Shown here: one piece after another, positions 19,696 to 28,974 of the stretch | How positions within the stretch are numbered: position 1 is the first letter of the stretch | Layout of the letters: every line of letters starts with the position of its first letter | From: an uncultured Sterolibacterium sp. | Lineage (GTDB): Bacteria; Pseudomonadota; Gammaproteobacteria; Burkholderiales; Rhodocyclaceae | Assembly: GCA_903904605.1 (NCBI GenBank) | Contig: CAIVDC010000099.1 | Span: 1-37,583, forward strand | Direction of reading: 5' to 3' | DNA: 37,583 nt | The notes under the pieces: generated by a model | Database searches by the model: none | What the model saw: only the letters and a program-made list of their open reading frames with translations | Told to the model about the DNA's origin: nothing | Position numbers and translations under genes: made by a program

Positions 19696-20628
19696 CTGCA
19701 TATTATTCTCGTCTCCGACCGGATGGCAAAGGCCAAGAGCCTCCATCTTACCTGGCGGCACCTCGTGCTGGCGGCCACCGGCTTTGTTCTGCTGGTGCTC
19801 GTTCTCAGTTCCGCCTTCTCCTACATCACGGTGCGCCATGCCGCGGACATCCGTCTGCCTTTCCTGCAGGACCTGCTCCGCGCCACCAATGCGGCGGACG
19901 ATGAGCGCCGCACGGAGTTCCTGCGCGATAACCTCAATGCCATGGCGGTCAAACTCGGCCAGATGCAGGCGCAGCTGATTCGAATCGATTCACTCGGCGA
20001 GCGTCTGGCGAACCTGTCCGGGCTCAAGCCTGAGCAACGCCCTCAAGTCGGCGACGGTCGCGGCGGTCCGCTGGTACGGCCGACACCCCTGTCGGCCGCC
20101 GACCTGCAAAGCGCGCTCGACGAGCTCGCCAAGGGGGTCGAATTGCGCGGCGACACTCTGTCCCTGGTGGAATCGCAGCTGCTCGACGAGCGGGTCAGGA
20201 AGAGCATGCTGCCGACCACCCTGCCGGTAGCGATGCAGTGGAACGCTTCCGGCTACGGCTGGCGCATCGACCCCTTCACCGGCGAGCGCGCGCTGCACGA
20301 AGGCGTCGATTTCCCGGCCCAGATCGGCACTCCTGTCGTCGCGGCGGCGAGCGGCGTGGTGAGCGACGTCGAAGATCATCCGGAATACGGCAAGCTGATC
20401 GAGATCGATCACGGCAATGGCCTCAGTACCCGCTATGCCCACAACTCGAAGGTCTTGGTCAAAGTCGGCGAACTGGTCCGGCGCGGCCAGAAGATCTCCG
20501 AGGTCGGCAACACCGGTCGGACGACCGGCCCGCACCTGCACTTCGAAGTGCGCCAGAACGGCGTCGCTCTGAATCCCAACCGCTTCCTGCAAGAGGCGCA
20601 GGCCAGCGCGAGGCTGGCCCGGCGCTGA
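19696..20628 (+). CDS. M23-family metallopeptidase (likely CTG start)
   Basis: This membrane-anchored peptidoglycan endopeptidase has one N-terminal membrane helix (about residues 20-45), a helical periplasmic linker, and a LytM domain whose zinc motifs are complete: HEGVDF (HxxxD) and GPHLHFEVR (HxH). It should therefore be active, unlike EnvC/NlpD-type activators. The first in-frame ATG (19723) has no ribosome site. A perfect AAAGGAG (19683-19689) lies 6 nt before an in-frame CTG (19696), and the extension reads MHIILVSDR. An in-frame TAA at 19669-19671 closes the frame, and no ATG, GTG or TTG lies between. The CTG start gives 310 residues; the ATG start gives 301. Confidence 0.85.
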   Translation: MHIILVSDRMAKAKSLHLTWRHLVLAATGFVLLVLVLSSAFSYITVRHAADIRLPFLQDLLRATNAADDERRTEFLRDNLNAMAVKLGQMQAQLIRIDSLGERLANLSGLKPEQRPQVGDGRGGPLVRPTPLSAADLQSALDELAKGVELRGDTLSLVESQLLDERVRKSMLPTTLPVAMQWNASGYGWRIDPFTGERALHEGVDFPAQIGTPVVAAASGVVSDVEDHPEYGKLIEIDHGNGLSTRYAHNSKVLVKVGELVRRGQKISEVGNTGRTTGPHLHFEVRQNGVALNPNRFLQEAQASARLARR

Positions 20629-20659
20629 GCCTGCGGCCGGGCTGCCGTCGGGGCGGCCG

Positions 20660-20668
20660 TGCTAAAAT
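20660..20668 (+). promoter_or_regulatory. Possible extended -10 promoter for secA
   Basis: TGCTAAAAT is a good extended -10 (TG plus TAAAAT at 20663-20668) 38 bp before secA; transcription would start near 20675. No clear -35 is seen. A short CGCC/GGCG stem-loop (20680-20693) falls in the predicted leader. No sign of a secM-like gene upstream was found. Confidence 0.45.
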
Positions 20669-20706
20669 AGAACCTTTCGCCGCTTCTGGCGATAACGGGT
20701 AACCGC

Positions 20707-23430
20707 ATGATTTCCGGCCTTCTCAAGAAGATTTTCGGCAGCCGCAACGATAGGCTCGTCCGCCAGTATTCCGCCACCGTTCGCAGGATCAACGCCTTTG
20801 AACCCGCCATCCAGGCGCTCAGCGATGCCGATCTGACCGGCAAGACCGAGGCTTTCAAGGCGCGCATCAGTCAGGGCGAAACCCTCGATGATCTCCTGCC
20901 TGAGGCTTTCGCCGTGGTGCGCGAGGCGGGACGCCGCGTGCTCGGCATGCGCCACTTCGACGCGCAGATGGTCGGCGGCATGGTGCTGCATGCCGGCAAG
21001 ATCTCCGAAATGAGAACAGGCGAGGGCAAGACGCTGGCCGCCACGCTGCCTGCCTATCTCAACGCGCTCACAGGCCTCGGCGTGCATGTCGTCACGGTAA
21101 ACGACTACCTGGCCCGTCGCGACGCCGAATGGATGGGCCGCCTCTACCGCTTTCTGGGCCTGTCCGTCGGGATCAATCTGTCGCAGATGGCGCACGAGGA
21201 GAAGCAGGCCGCCTATGCTGCAGACATCACCTACGGCACCAACAACGAATACGGTTTCGACTACCTGCGCGACAACATGGTCTACAGCGCCAACGAGCGT
21301 GTCCAGAGAGGCCTCAACTATGCCATCGTGGACGAAGTCGACTCGATCCTGATCGACGAGGCCAGGACGCCGCTGATCATCTCCGGCCAGGCCGAGGACC
21401 ATACCGATCTCTACATCAAGCTGAACGCCGTGGCCCCGCTGTTGACACGCGGCGAGGCGGGCCGGGACAAGGACGAGCCGGATACCGGCGACTACACGGT
21501 CGATCTGAAGTCCCACCAGGTGCTGCTCACCGAGGCCGGCCACGAGCACGCCGAGGAAATCCTCGCGCGCATGGGTTTGCTCACCGCCGGCGGCAGCCTT
21601 TACGAACCGGCCAACATCATGCTGGTGCATCACCTTTACGCGGCCTTGCGCGCCCATAATCTCTACCACCGCGACCAGCAGTATGTGGTGCAGGGCGGCG
21701 AGGTGATCATCGTCGACGAATTCACCGGCCGCCTGATGTCCGGGCGGCGCTGGTCCGACGGCCTGCACCAGGCGGTGGAGGCGAAGGAGGGCGTTGCGAT
21801 TCAGAACGAGAATCAGACGCTGGCCTCGATCACCTTCCAGAATTTCTTCAGGATGTACGCCAAGCTGGCGGGCATGACCGGCACGGCAGACACCGAAGCC
21901 TACGAATTCCATCAGATCTACGGTCTCGAAACCGTGGTGGTTCCGACCCACAGGCCGATGATCCGCGAAGACCGGATGGACCAGATTTATCGCACCGGTC
22001 CGGAAAAGTACGCGGCGATCATCAACGACATCAAGGATTGTCACAGCCGCGGCCAGCCGGTGCTGGTCGGCACCACCTCGATCGAAAACTCGGAACTTCT
22101 TTCCGACATGCTCGCCAAGGAGAAGCTGCCCCATCAGGTGCTGAATGCCAAGCAGCACGCCAAGGAGGCGGAAATCGTGGTCCAGGCCGGCCGCCCCGGC
22201 GTGATCACCATCGCCACCAACATGGCCGGACGCGGTACCGACATCGTGCTGGGCGGCAATATCGAGAAGGATCTCGACGCGGTCAAGGAAGATCCGAAGC
22301 TGGACGCCGCGGCAAAGGAAGCGAAAATCGCCCAGTTGCGTGCCGACTGGGAGAAGCTGCACGAGCGTGTGCTCGCCGCCGGTGGCCTGCACATCATCGG
22401 TTCGGAGCGCCACGAATCGCGGCGCATCGACAACCAGCTGCGCGGCCGCGCCGGCCGCCAGGGGGATCCCGGCTCTTCGCGCTTCTACCTGGCGCTGGAT
22501 GACCAGCTGCTGAAGATCTTCGCCGGCGATCGCCTGAATTCCATCATGGTCCGCCTCAAGATGCCCGAGGGCGAGGCGATCGAGCATCCGCTGGTGACGC
22601 GTTCCCTGGAGTCGGCGCAGCGCAAGGTCGAGCAGCGGAATTTCGACACGCGCAAGCAACTGCTCGAGTACGACGACGTGGCCAACGACCAGCGCAAAGT
22701 GATCTATCAGCAGCGGAACGAACTGCTCGGCACCGAGGACATTTCCGAGACCATCTCCGCGATGCGCCAGGGCGTGGTCCACGACTGCTTCCTGAGCTAT
22801 CTGCCGGGCGGCAGCGTCGAGGAACAGTGGGACATCCCCGGCCTGGAACTGGCGCTGTCCTCCGAATTCCAGTTGCAGCTGCCGCTCGCCGAATGGACGG
22901 CAAACGATCTGAATCTATCGGACAGCGATCTCCTGAAGCGCGTCCTCGATGCGGCGGACGCCGCCTACGCCGCGAAGATCGAGCGGGTCGACGCCGACGC
23001 CTGGCACGGCTTCGAACGCAACGTCATGCTGCAGAGCCTGGATTCCCACTGGCGCGAACATCTGGCGGCGCTCGACCACCTGCGCCAGGGCATACATCTG
23101 CGCGGTTACGCCCAGAAGAACCCGAAACAGGAATACAAGCGCGAGGCCTTCGAGCTTTTCGAAAGCTTGCTGCAGTCGGTGCGCCAGGATGTGACCAAAC
23201 TCCTGATGACCGTCGAGATCCGCTCGGAGGCGGCGATCGAGGAAGCCGAAGGGCCGCCGGTGCTGGCCAACGTCGAGTATCACCATGCCGGTTATGACGA
23301 AGCGCTCGGCAGTCCCGAGGACAAGCCCGCCCAGCCGATCCAGCGCCACACCGAGAAGATCGGGCGCAACGACCCGTGCCCATGCGGTTCCGGCAAGAAG
23401 TACAAGCACTGTCACGGAAAACTGAGCTAA
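20707..23430 (+). CDS. secA: Preprotein translocase ATPase SecA
   Basis: SecA is the motor that drives unfolded preproteins through SecYEG. The 907-residue protein has Walker [10 protein letters not shown] (Lys108), the [20 protein letters not shown] block with the DEVD Walker B, the [10 protein letters not shown] motif of the second helicase domain, the [15 protein letters not shown] motif, and the C-terminal zinc motif CPC...CH (Cys891, Cys893, Cys902, His903) that binds SecB and lipid. The length is standard. The start has only a weak ribosome site (GGGTAA). mtnA follows after 9 bp, so the two may be co-transcribed. Confidence 0.98.
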   Translation: MISGLLKKIFGSRNDRLVRQYSATVRRINAFEPAIQALSDADLTGKTEAFKARISQGETLDDLLPEAFAVVREAGRRVLGMRHFDAQMVGGMVLHAGKISEMRTGEGKTLAATLPAYLNALTGLGVHVVTVNDYLARRDAEWMGRLYRFLGLSVGINLSQMAHEEKQAAYAADITYGTNNEYGFDYLRDNMVYSANERVQRGLNYAIVDEVDSILIDEARTPLIISGQAEDHTDLYIKLNAVAPLLTRGEAGRDKDEPDTGDYTVDLKSHQVLLTEAGHEHAEEILARMGLLTAGGSLYEPANIMLVHHLYAALRAHNLYHRDQQYVVQGGEVIIVDEFTGRLMSGRRWSDGLHQAVEAKEGVAIQNENQTLASITFQNFFRMYAKLAGMTGTADTEAYEFHQIYGLETVVVPTHRPMIREDRMDQIYRTGPEKYAAIINDIKDCHSRGQPVLVGTTSIENSELLSDMLAKEKLPHQVLNAKQHAKEAEIVVQAGRPGVITIATNMAGRGTDIVLGGNIEKDLDAVKEDPKLDAAAKEAKIAQLRADWEKLHERVLAAGGLHIIGSERHESRRIDNQLRGRAGRQGDPGSSRFYLALDDQLLKIFAGDRLNSIMVRLKMPEGEAIEHPLVTRSLESAQRKVEQRNFDTRKQLLEYDDVANDQRKVIYQQRNELLGTEDISETISAMRQGVVHDCFLSYLPGGSVEEQWDIPGLELALSSEFQLQLPLAEWTANDLNLSDSDLLKRVLDAADAAYAAKIERVDADAWHGFERNVMLQSLDSHWREHLAALDHLRQGIHLRGYAQKNPKQEYKREAFELFESLLQSVRQDVTKLLMTVEIRSEAAIEEAEGPPVLANVEYHHAGYDEALGSPEDKPAQPIQRHTEKIGRNDPCPCGSGKKYKHCHGKLS

Positions 23431-23439
23431 GCGGTTTCC

Positions 23440-24438
23440 ATGCTTGCCACGCTGGCGGAAGATGGCGATGCCCTGGTCATTCTCGACCAGACCTTGCTGC
23501 CGTACGAGGTAGTCGAGCGGCGGCTGACGAGGCTGGCGGACGTCGCCCACGCCATCCGTTCCATGCAGGTTCGCGGTGCGCCGCTGATCGGCGCCTGCGC
23601 CGCCTACGGCATCGCCCTGGCGCTCGCCGAAGCGGCCGACGATGCCGCACTGGAAGCGGCCATCGCCCTGCTGGCCGGAACCCGGCCGACCGCGGTCAAT
23701 CTTCACTGGGCCTTGCAGCGGATGCGCCGGGTGCTCGCGCCCCTTGCGCCGGCCATGCGCGCCGCCGCCGCCTGGCGCGAGGCGGGCGCGATCGCCCGGG
23801 AGGATGCCGCGGCCAACGCCGCCATCGCCGCGCACGGCCTGCCGCTCCTGGCCCGACTCGCCCGAAGCCGGCAGCCGCAGCCGCTTGACATCATGACCCA
23901 CTGCAACGCCGGCTGGCTGGCCACGGTCGCCCACGGCACGGCCCTGGCATCCGTCTATGCCGCGCATCGGGCCGGCCTTGCCCTGCATGTCTGGGTGTCC
24001 GAAACGCGACCACGCAAGCAAGGACTGCTCACCGCCTGGGAACTGGCCGAGGCGCGCCTGCCTTACACGCTGATCGCCGACAATGCCGCGGGCCTGCTGA
24101 TGCGCCAGGGCCGGGTCGACATCGTCATCGTCGGCGCCGATCGCATCGCCGCCAACGGCGACACCGCCAACAAGATCGGCACCTATCTCAAGGCCCTGGC
24201 GGCACGCGAGCATGGCGTTCCTTTCTATGTCGCCGCGCCGCTGTCCACCATCGATTTCAGTTGCCCTTCCGGCGAGGCCATCCCGATCGAGGAGCGCGAC
24301 GGCGCCGAGCTCGGCGCCCCGGCCGGATTCCCGGTGGCCAACCCGGCTTTCGACGTGACGCCGGCCGGATTGATCGCCGGCATCATCACCGAGCGGGGCA
24401 TCTGCCGGCCCGATCGACTGCGGGATCTCGCGCCATGA
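23440..24438 (+). CDS. mtnA: S-methyl-5-thioribose-1-phosphate isomerase MtnA
   Basis: MtnA converts 5-methylthioribose-1-phosphate to 5-methylthioribulose-1-phosphate in methylthioadenosine salvage. The 332-residue protein is related to the eIF2B-alpha family and has RGAP at 45-48, catalytic Cys155 in THCNAGW, and Asp234 in GADRIAANGDTANKIGTY, in the spacing seen in characterised MtnA. The ATG starts 9 bp after secA; its ribosome site is weak. It overlaps the class II aldolase gene by 4 nt, so the two probably act in one pathway. Confidence 0.93.
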   Translation: MLATLAEDGDALVILDQTLLPYEVVERRLTRLADVAHAIRSMQVRGAPLIGACAAYGIALALAEAADDAALEAAIALLAGTRPTAVNLHWALQRMRRVLAPLAPAMRAAAAWREAGAIAREDAAANAAIAAHGLPLLARLARSRQPQPLDIMTHCNAGWLATVAHGTALASVYAAHRAGLALHVWVSETRPRKQGLLTAWELAEARLPYTLIADNAAGLLMRQGRVDIVIVGADRIAANGDTANKIGTYLKALAAREHGVPFYVAAPLSTIDFSCPSGEAIPIEERDGAELGAPAGFPVANPAFDVTPAGLIAGIITERGICRPDRLRDLAP

Positions 24439-25064
24439 GCGAACTGCGCGCGGAAGTCCTGGCCACGGCGCTGGCCATGAACGCCGCCGGCATCAACCGC
24501 GGCGCGGCCGGCAACGTCAGCGCGAAGCGTGGCGAAGGCTTCCTGATCACGCCGACCGGGCTCGACTACGATCAGATCGGGCCCGCGGACATCGTCGCGA
24601 TGAGCATGGACGGCAGCTTTTCCGGGCAACGCAAGCCTTCCTCGGAATGGCGCTTCCATCGCGACATCTACGCCCTCAGGGCCGAGGCCGGGGCCGTCGT
24701 GCATGCCCATTCGCCCTTCGCCACGGCGCTCGCCTGCATGGATATTCCGGTTCCGGCCTTCCACTACATGATTGCCCGCTTCGGCGGGGCGGACGTGCGC
24801 TGCGCGCGCTACGCCACCTTCGGCAGCCAGGAACTGTCGGACAGCGCGCTCGTCGCGCTGGAGGGCCGCTCGGCCTGCCTGCTGGCGCACCACGGCATGC
24901 TGGTCCTGGGCCGGGACCTGACGCAGGCCCTGTCGCGGGCGGTCGAACTGGAAACCCTGTGCGAGCAGTACTGGCGCGTGCTCGCCATCGGCGGGCCGCG
25001 TCTGCTGCCCGAACAGGAGATGGCGCGGGTGCTGGAGAAGTTCGCCGCTTACGGCCAGCAATAA
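24435..25064 (+). CDS. Class II aldolase, probable methylthioribulose-1-phosphate aldolase
   Basis: This 209-residue zinc aldolase is of the L-fuculose-1-phosphate aldolase type. The zinc and catalytic residues are present: Glu71 (PSSEWRFH), His90 and His92 (VVHAHSPF), and the AHHG histidine pair at 152-153, closely matching the spacing in FucA. It overlaps mtnA (ATGA). That linkage suggests that, as in the DHAP shunt known from Rhodospirillum rubrum and some E. coli, it splits 5-methylthioribulose-1-phosphate into dihydroxyacetone phosphate and methylthioacetaldehyde. The family is certain; the substrate is inferred from context, and a sugar-phosphate role such as fuculose is the alternative. 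Confidence 0.85.
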   Translation: MSELRAEVLATALAMNAAGINRGAAGNVSAKRGEGFLITPTGLDYDQIGPADIVAMSMDGSFSGQRKPSSEWRFHRDIYALRAEAGAVVHAHSPFATALACMDIPVPAFHYMIARFGGADVRCARYATFGSQELSDSALVALEGRSACLLAHHGMLVLGRDLTQALSRAVELETLCEQYWRVLAIGGPRLLPEQEMARVLEKFAAYGQQ

Positions 25065-25089
25065 GCGCTTACCGCCGCGGGGAATGAAA

Positions 25090-25117
25090 AAAAGGCCACC
25101 CCGAAAGGTGGCCTTTT
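25090..25117. terminator. Bidirectional intrinsic terminator
   Basis: An 11-bp perfect stem (AAAAGGCCACC, 25090-25100, pairing with GGTGGCCTTTT, 25107-25117) has a 6-nt loop. It has A residues before it and T residues after it, so it can work on both strands. It lies between the convergent aldolase gene (+) and porin gene (-) and should end both transcripts. Confidence 0.9.
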
Positions 25118-25152
25118 AAGTCTTGTGATACGGCTTAAATAAGCTTGCCGGA

Positions 25153-26343
25153 TCAGAAGTTGTGCATCAGGCCGATGGCGATGTCTTTCACGTCGGCACC
25201 GCGGTTGGCAACACTGAGCGCGCCGCCGGCTGCCGAGGAGTTGCCGGCAGCGCTGGCGTCGGCCCAGTTCGCCGAACCGTTGGCGATCTGAGTCCAACTC
25301 ACGTAGGCGGTGGTGCGCTTCGAGAACAAGTAACGGGCGGCCAGTGTCCATTGCTTGAACTGGGTATCGCTGCCGTTGATCGTCGGCAGAACGCCGCTGA
25401 CGCTGCCGGCCCGGCCGTATTCGACCATGGTCTCGATGTTGCCGAAGTAGTGCTCCCAGTTCAGGTTCCAGGAGTTCTGCGTCAGCGTGGTGCCGGCGGC
25501 GGCAACGCCGGTGACGGCTGCAGCGATGTTGGCCATGCTGTTGTGGTTGACGGTAAAGCCGACATGGCTCATGCCGGAGTAAAGGTAGGCCGCCAGCAGC
25601 TTGTCGCCCTTGTTCTTCGGCACGCCCGTGACCGGATCGTTGCCGTTGGCGAGCGTATCGCCAACCGTGACTTCGGTGTGGTCATACTTCACGGCGAACG
25701 GGCCGTTGTTGTAATTCAACTCGCCCGACCAGATCTTGCCGTTGGTGGTCACGCCGGCGCCTGCGGTTTCGCTGTTGGGGGCATAGAACACGGCGCCCTG
25801 CAGGCCCGAGACAAGCGGGGTCCAGTAGGAAACCACGTTTGAGGTGCGGTAGGCCGGGCCGCCGACCATGCCGCCACTGCCGGTGTTGATCGGGCCGTCG
25901 GTGTTGATCTGGTTGGCGGCGATGTCGTTGGTGCGCGGCGTGCCGGTCCAATGCACTTCCTGACGGCCCAGGCGGACTTCGCCGAAGTTGCCGCCCAGAC
26001 CGACGTAGGACTGGCGCGAGGCCAGGTAGCCGGTGGAGACGTTGGCGGCGCCGGACTGGCCGTTGCCGGAGCCGGTATCGAAGTTCACGCCGGACTCGAT
26101 CTGGAAGTTGGCCTTGAGGCCGTTGCCCAGGTCCTCGGTGCCCTTGAAGCCCAGCCTCGAACCGTCGTCATAGACCCGGTTGCGCGACTTGTAGTCGCCG
26201 GCTGCGCCGGCCAGCGAGCCGGTGGCTTGATAGCTGTCGAAGCCGAGGTTGGCGCGGCCGTAAATGGTGACGTTGGAAGCCTGGGCGAAGGCGCCGCCGG
26301 ACATGAGGCCGGCAACAGCCAATGCGATCAGTTTCTTTTGCAT
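25153..26343 (-). CDS. Outer membrane porin, betaproteobacterial trimeric type
   Basis: This 396-residue porin lets small polar solutes cross the outer membrane. It has a signal peptide (MQKKLIALAVAGLMSGGAFA, cleavage before QAS), then SNVTIYGRANLGF, the usual first strand of the Gram-negative porin family (OmpC/Omp32-like), the SRLGFKGTEDLGNGLKANFQIE block and alternating beta strands. It ends with HNF, the terminal aromatic residue recognised by the BAM assembly machinery. The ribosome site AGGAGAT is about 10 nt upstream. Substrate preference cannot be told from sequence. The 219 bp between its start and the end of trpC show no gene and no clear promoter. Confidence 0.94.
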   Translation of the reverse strand: MQKKLIALAVAGLMSGGAFAQASNVTIYGRANLGFDSYQATGSLAGAAGDYKSRNRVYDDGSRLGFKGTEDLGNGLKANFQIESGVNFDTGSGNGQSGAANVSTGYLASRQSYVGLGGNFGEVRLGRQEVHWTGTPRTNDIAANQINTDGPINTGSGGMVGGPAYRTSNVVSYWTPLVSGLQGAVFYAPNSETAGAGVTTNGKIWSGELNYNNGPFAVKYDHTEVTVGDTLANGNDPVTGVPKNKGDKLLAAYLYSGMSHVGFTVNHNSMANIAAAVTGVAAAGTTLTQNSWNLNWEHYFGNIETMVEYGRAGSVSGVLPTINGSDTQFKQWTLAARYLFSKRTTAYVSWTQIANGSANWADASAAGNSSAAGGALSVANRGADVKDIAIGLMHNF

Positions 26344-26562
26344 GTTTGTGTATCTCCTAGTAGATGAAGAGTGCGGACTTCGACTTCATTGACTCGTTTA
26401 GCTCGTATGACCCTACGTGGTTGGCTGGTGCTGCTGGTATTGCCATGGCCGCCCGCGCTTTTCGCTTCCTTTATGAAGCTCCGGCCAGTGTGCCTTCCGC
26501 AGGCGCGCTGCGGCAAGGGACAACTGGCATTTCCGCGCCGGCGGGCAGGGGATTGTTGTTTT

Positions 26563-27354
26563 TTAGCAACAGAACAGGCGCGCAAGTTCCAGCCCGGGAG
26601 ACGGCGCGCGCATGAAGGCTTCGCCGACGAGGAAGGCGGAGACGCCGGCGGCCCGAAGCCGGGCGACATCCTCGGACATCCGGATGCCCGACTCGGTGAC
26701 GACGATGCGGTCTGCCGGAATGCGGGGCAGCTGGTCCAGGGTGGTGGCGAGGTTCACTTCGAAAGTGTTGAGGTCGCGGTTGTTGATGCCCAGGAGCGGC
26801 GTATCGAGTTGCAGGGCGAGGCCCGCTTCGGCGCTGTCGTGCACCTCGACCAGCACGGCCATGCCGAGCGTTCCCGCGATGGCCTCCAGCTCGCGCATTT
26901 CTCCGAGGGACAAGGCGGCCGCAATCAGCAGGATACAATCGGCATTCATGGCCCGGGCCTCGTAGACCTGGTAGGCGTCCACCAGGAAATCCTTGCGCAG
27001 CACCGGCAGCCGGCAGGCGGCGCGGGCGGCGCGCAGGTTTTCCGGCGAGCCCTTGAAGAACTGCCGATCGGTCAGCACCGATAGACAGGCCGCGCCATGC
27101 CGCTCGTAGTCGGCGGCGATCGCCGCCGGATCGAAGTCCGCGCGCAGCAGTCCCTTCGACGGGCTGGCCTGCTTGATCTCGGCGATCACGGCGGGCCGGC
27201 CGGCCATGATCCTGTCCCTGATCGCGGCGACGAAATCGCGCGCCGGCGGCTGTCGCTCCGCCTCGGCGCGCAGCACGGGAAGCGGCGTTGCGGTCTTGGC
27301 GGCGGCCACCTCCGCGCGCTTCACCGCGAGGATCTTCTTCAGGATGTCGGACAT
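26563..27354 (-). CDS. trpC: Indole-3-glycerol-phosphate synthase TrpC
   Basis: TrpC closes the indole ring in tryptophan synthesis. The 263-residue TIM barrel shows [15 protein letters not shown] near residue 55 with the catalytic Lys, [39 protein letters not shown] and [12 protein letters not shown]. It is monofunctional, without a fused TrpF domain. It is the last gene of trpEGDC, 3 bp after trpD. The region beyond it contains a CCGCAG/CTGCGG hairpin (26497-26513) but no T tract, so its terminator is not defined. trpF, trpB and trpA are not in the window. Confidence 0.97.
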   Translation of the reverse strand: MSDILKKILAVKRAEVAAAKTATPLPVLRAEAERQPPARDFVAAIRDRIMAGRPAVIAEIKQASPSKGLLRADFDPAAIAADYERHGAACLSVLTDRQFFKGSPENLRAARAACRLPVLRKDFLVDAYQVYEARAMNADCILLIAAALSLGEMRELEAIAGTLGMAVLVEVHDSAEAGLALQLDTPLLGINNRDLNTFEVNLATTLDQLPRIPADRIVVTESGIRMSEDVARLRAAGVSAFLVGEAFMRAPSPGLELARLFCC

Positions 27355-27357
27355 TCG

Positions 27358-28398
27358 TCAGCTCTTGAAGCGCCGGGTGAAATTCACGAACTCGTCCAGC
27401 TTGGCGCGGGCCGCGCCGCTCCGGATGGCTTCCCGCGCAGTGACGATGCCCGCGGCGATCGAGTCGGCGAGATCGGCGGCGTAGAGCGCCGCGCCGGCGT
27501 TCAGCACGACGATCTCGCGCGGCGTCCCTTCCCGGTCCGACAGCGCCTCGATCACCATCTCCTTCGATTCCCCGGCGTCGGCGACGCGCAGGCCGCGGTT
27601 CGACATCATCTGAATGCCGAAGTCCTCGGGATGGATTTCGTACTCGCTGACCTGGCCGTCCTTCAGTTCGCCGACCATGGTCGCGGCGCCGAGCGAGATC
27701 TCGTCCATGCCGTCCTTGCCCCAGACCACCAGCACGTGGTTGGCGCCGAGGCGCTCCATGACGCGCACCTGGATGCCGACCAGGTCCGGGTGGAAAACCC
27801 CCATCAGGGTGTTCGGCGCACCGGCGGGATTGGTCAGCGGACCGAGGATGTTGAAGATGGTGCGCACGGCCATTTCGCGGCGGACCGGCGCGACATTCTT
27901 CATCGCCTGGTGGTGACTGGGGGCGAACATGAAGCCGATGCCGGTGGCGGCGATCGATTCCGCGACCTGTTGCGGGCTGAGCATGATGTTGGCGCCGAGC
28001 GCCTCCAGCACATCGGCGCTGCCGGAGCTAGAGGAGACGCTGCGGTTGCCGTGCTTGGCGACTTTCGCGCCCGCCGCCGCGGCGACGAACATCGAGGCCG
28101 TCGAGATGTTGAAAGTCTGGGCGCCGTCGCCGCCGGTGCCGACGATGTCCACGAAGTTCCGGCGTCCGCTTTCGCCGCCCTCGACCTCGACCTTGGTCGA
28201 CAGTTCGCGCATCACCTGCGCCGCGGCGGAGATTTCGCCGATGGTTTCCTTCTTCACGCGCAAGCCCGTGAGGATGGCCGCCACCATCAGCGGCGAGACT
28301 TCGCCCTGCATGATCTGGCGCATCAGATGCAGCATCTCGTCGTGGAAGATCTCGCGGTGCTCGATGGTACGCTGCAGTGCCTGCTGGGCGGTGATCAT
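27358..28398 (-). CDS. trpD: Anthranilate phosphoribosyltransferase TrpD
   Basis: TrpD transfers a phosphoribosyl group from PRPP to anthranilate. The 346-residue protein has the N-terminal helical domain, the [19 protein letters not shown] loop, [15 protein letters not shown], and the [21 protein letters not shown] substrate region. It is separate from trpG, not fused as in enteric bacteria. The 5' end overlaps trpG by 4 nt, so coupling is likely. Confidence 0.97.
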   Translation of the reverse strand: MITAQQALQRTIEHREIFHDEMLHLMRQIMQGEVSPLMVAAILTGLRVKKETIGEISAAAQVMRELSTKVEVEGGESGRRNFVDIVGTGGDGAQTFNISTASMFVAAAAGAKVAKHGNRSVSSSSGSADVLEALGANIMLSPQQVAESIAATGIGFMFAPSHHQAMKNVAPVRREMAVRTIFNILGPLTNPAGAPNTLMGVFHPDLVGIQVRVMERLGANHVLVVWGKDGMDEISLGAATMVGELKDGQVSEYEIHPEDFGIQMMSNRGLRVADAGESKEMVIEALSDREGTPREIVVLNAGAALYAADLADSIAAGIVTAREAIRSGAARAKLDEFVNFTRRFKS

Positions 28399-28964
28399 GG
28401 CCCGGTCTCCAGGAAGTTTTTCAGCAGCCGATGGCCGTGCTCGGTGAGGATGGACTCGGGGTGGAACTGCACGCCCTCGAGCCGGTAATCCCGGTGGCGC
28501 ACGCCCATGATCTCGCCGTCATCGGTCCAGGCGGTGACCGCCAGGCAATCGGGCAGGCGCTCGCGGGAAATGGCCAGCGAGTGGTAGCGGGTCGCGGTGA
28601 AAGGATCGGGCAGGTCGCGGAACACGCCTTTGCCTTCGTGATGGATGGCCGAGGTCTTGCCGTGCATCAGTTCTCGGGCATGGACGATCTCGCCGCCGAA
28701 AGCCGCGCCGATGCTCTGATGGCCTAGGCATACCCCGAGTATCGGGATCTTGCCCGCGAATTCCCCGATCGCCGCCACGGAAATGCCGGCCTCGGCGGGA
28801 GAGCAGGGACCGGGCGAGACGACTATGTGCTGGGGCTTCATCGCGGCGATTTCCTTGAGGCTGATGGCGTCGTTGCGATAGACGCGCACCGTTTCGCCCA
28901 GTTCGCCGAAATACTGCACCAGATTGTAGGTGAAGGAGTCGTAGTTATCGATCATGAGCAACAT
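28395..28964 (-). CDS. trpG: Anthranilate synthase glutamine amidotransferase TrpG
   Basis: TrpG supplies ammonia from glutamine to TrpE for anthranilate synthesis. The 189-residue class I amidotransferase begins [17 protein letters not shown] and has the full triad: Cys79 in [10 protein letters not shown], and His168 and Glu170 in QFHPES. In organisms with a single copy the subunit can also serve as PabA for folate synthesis; that cannot be judged here. Ten bases separate it from trpE, and it overlaps trpD. Confidence 0.96.
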   Translation of the reverse strand: MLLMIDNYDSFTYNLVQYFGELGETVRVYRNDAISLKEIAAMKPQHIVVSPGPCSPAEAGISVAAIGEFAGKIPILGVCLGHQSIGAAFGGEIVHARELMHGKTSAIHHEGKGVFRDLPDPFTATRYHSLAISRERLPDCLAVTAWTDDGEIMGVRHRDYRLEGVQFHPESILTEHGHRLLKNFLETGP

Positions 28965-28974
28965 CGTCGTCTCC

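Noticed and set aside
26493..26518. CCGCAG/CTGCGG stem-loop as terminator of the trp operon
   Set aside because: No T tract follows on the minus strand and it lies about 50 bp beyond trpC; possible but not supported.
26364..27084. Open frames on the + strand between the porin gene and trpC
   Set aside because: They overlap the porin upstream region and run antisense to trpC, with no ribosome site and no family resemblance.
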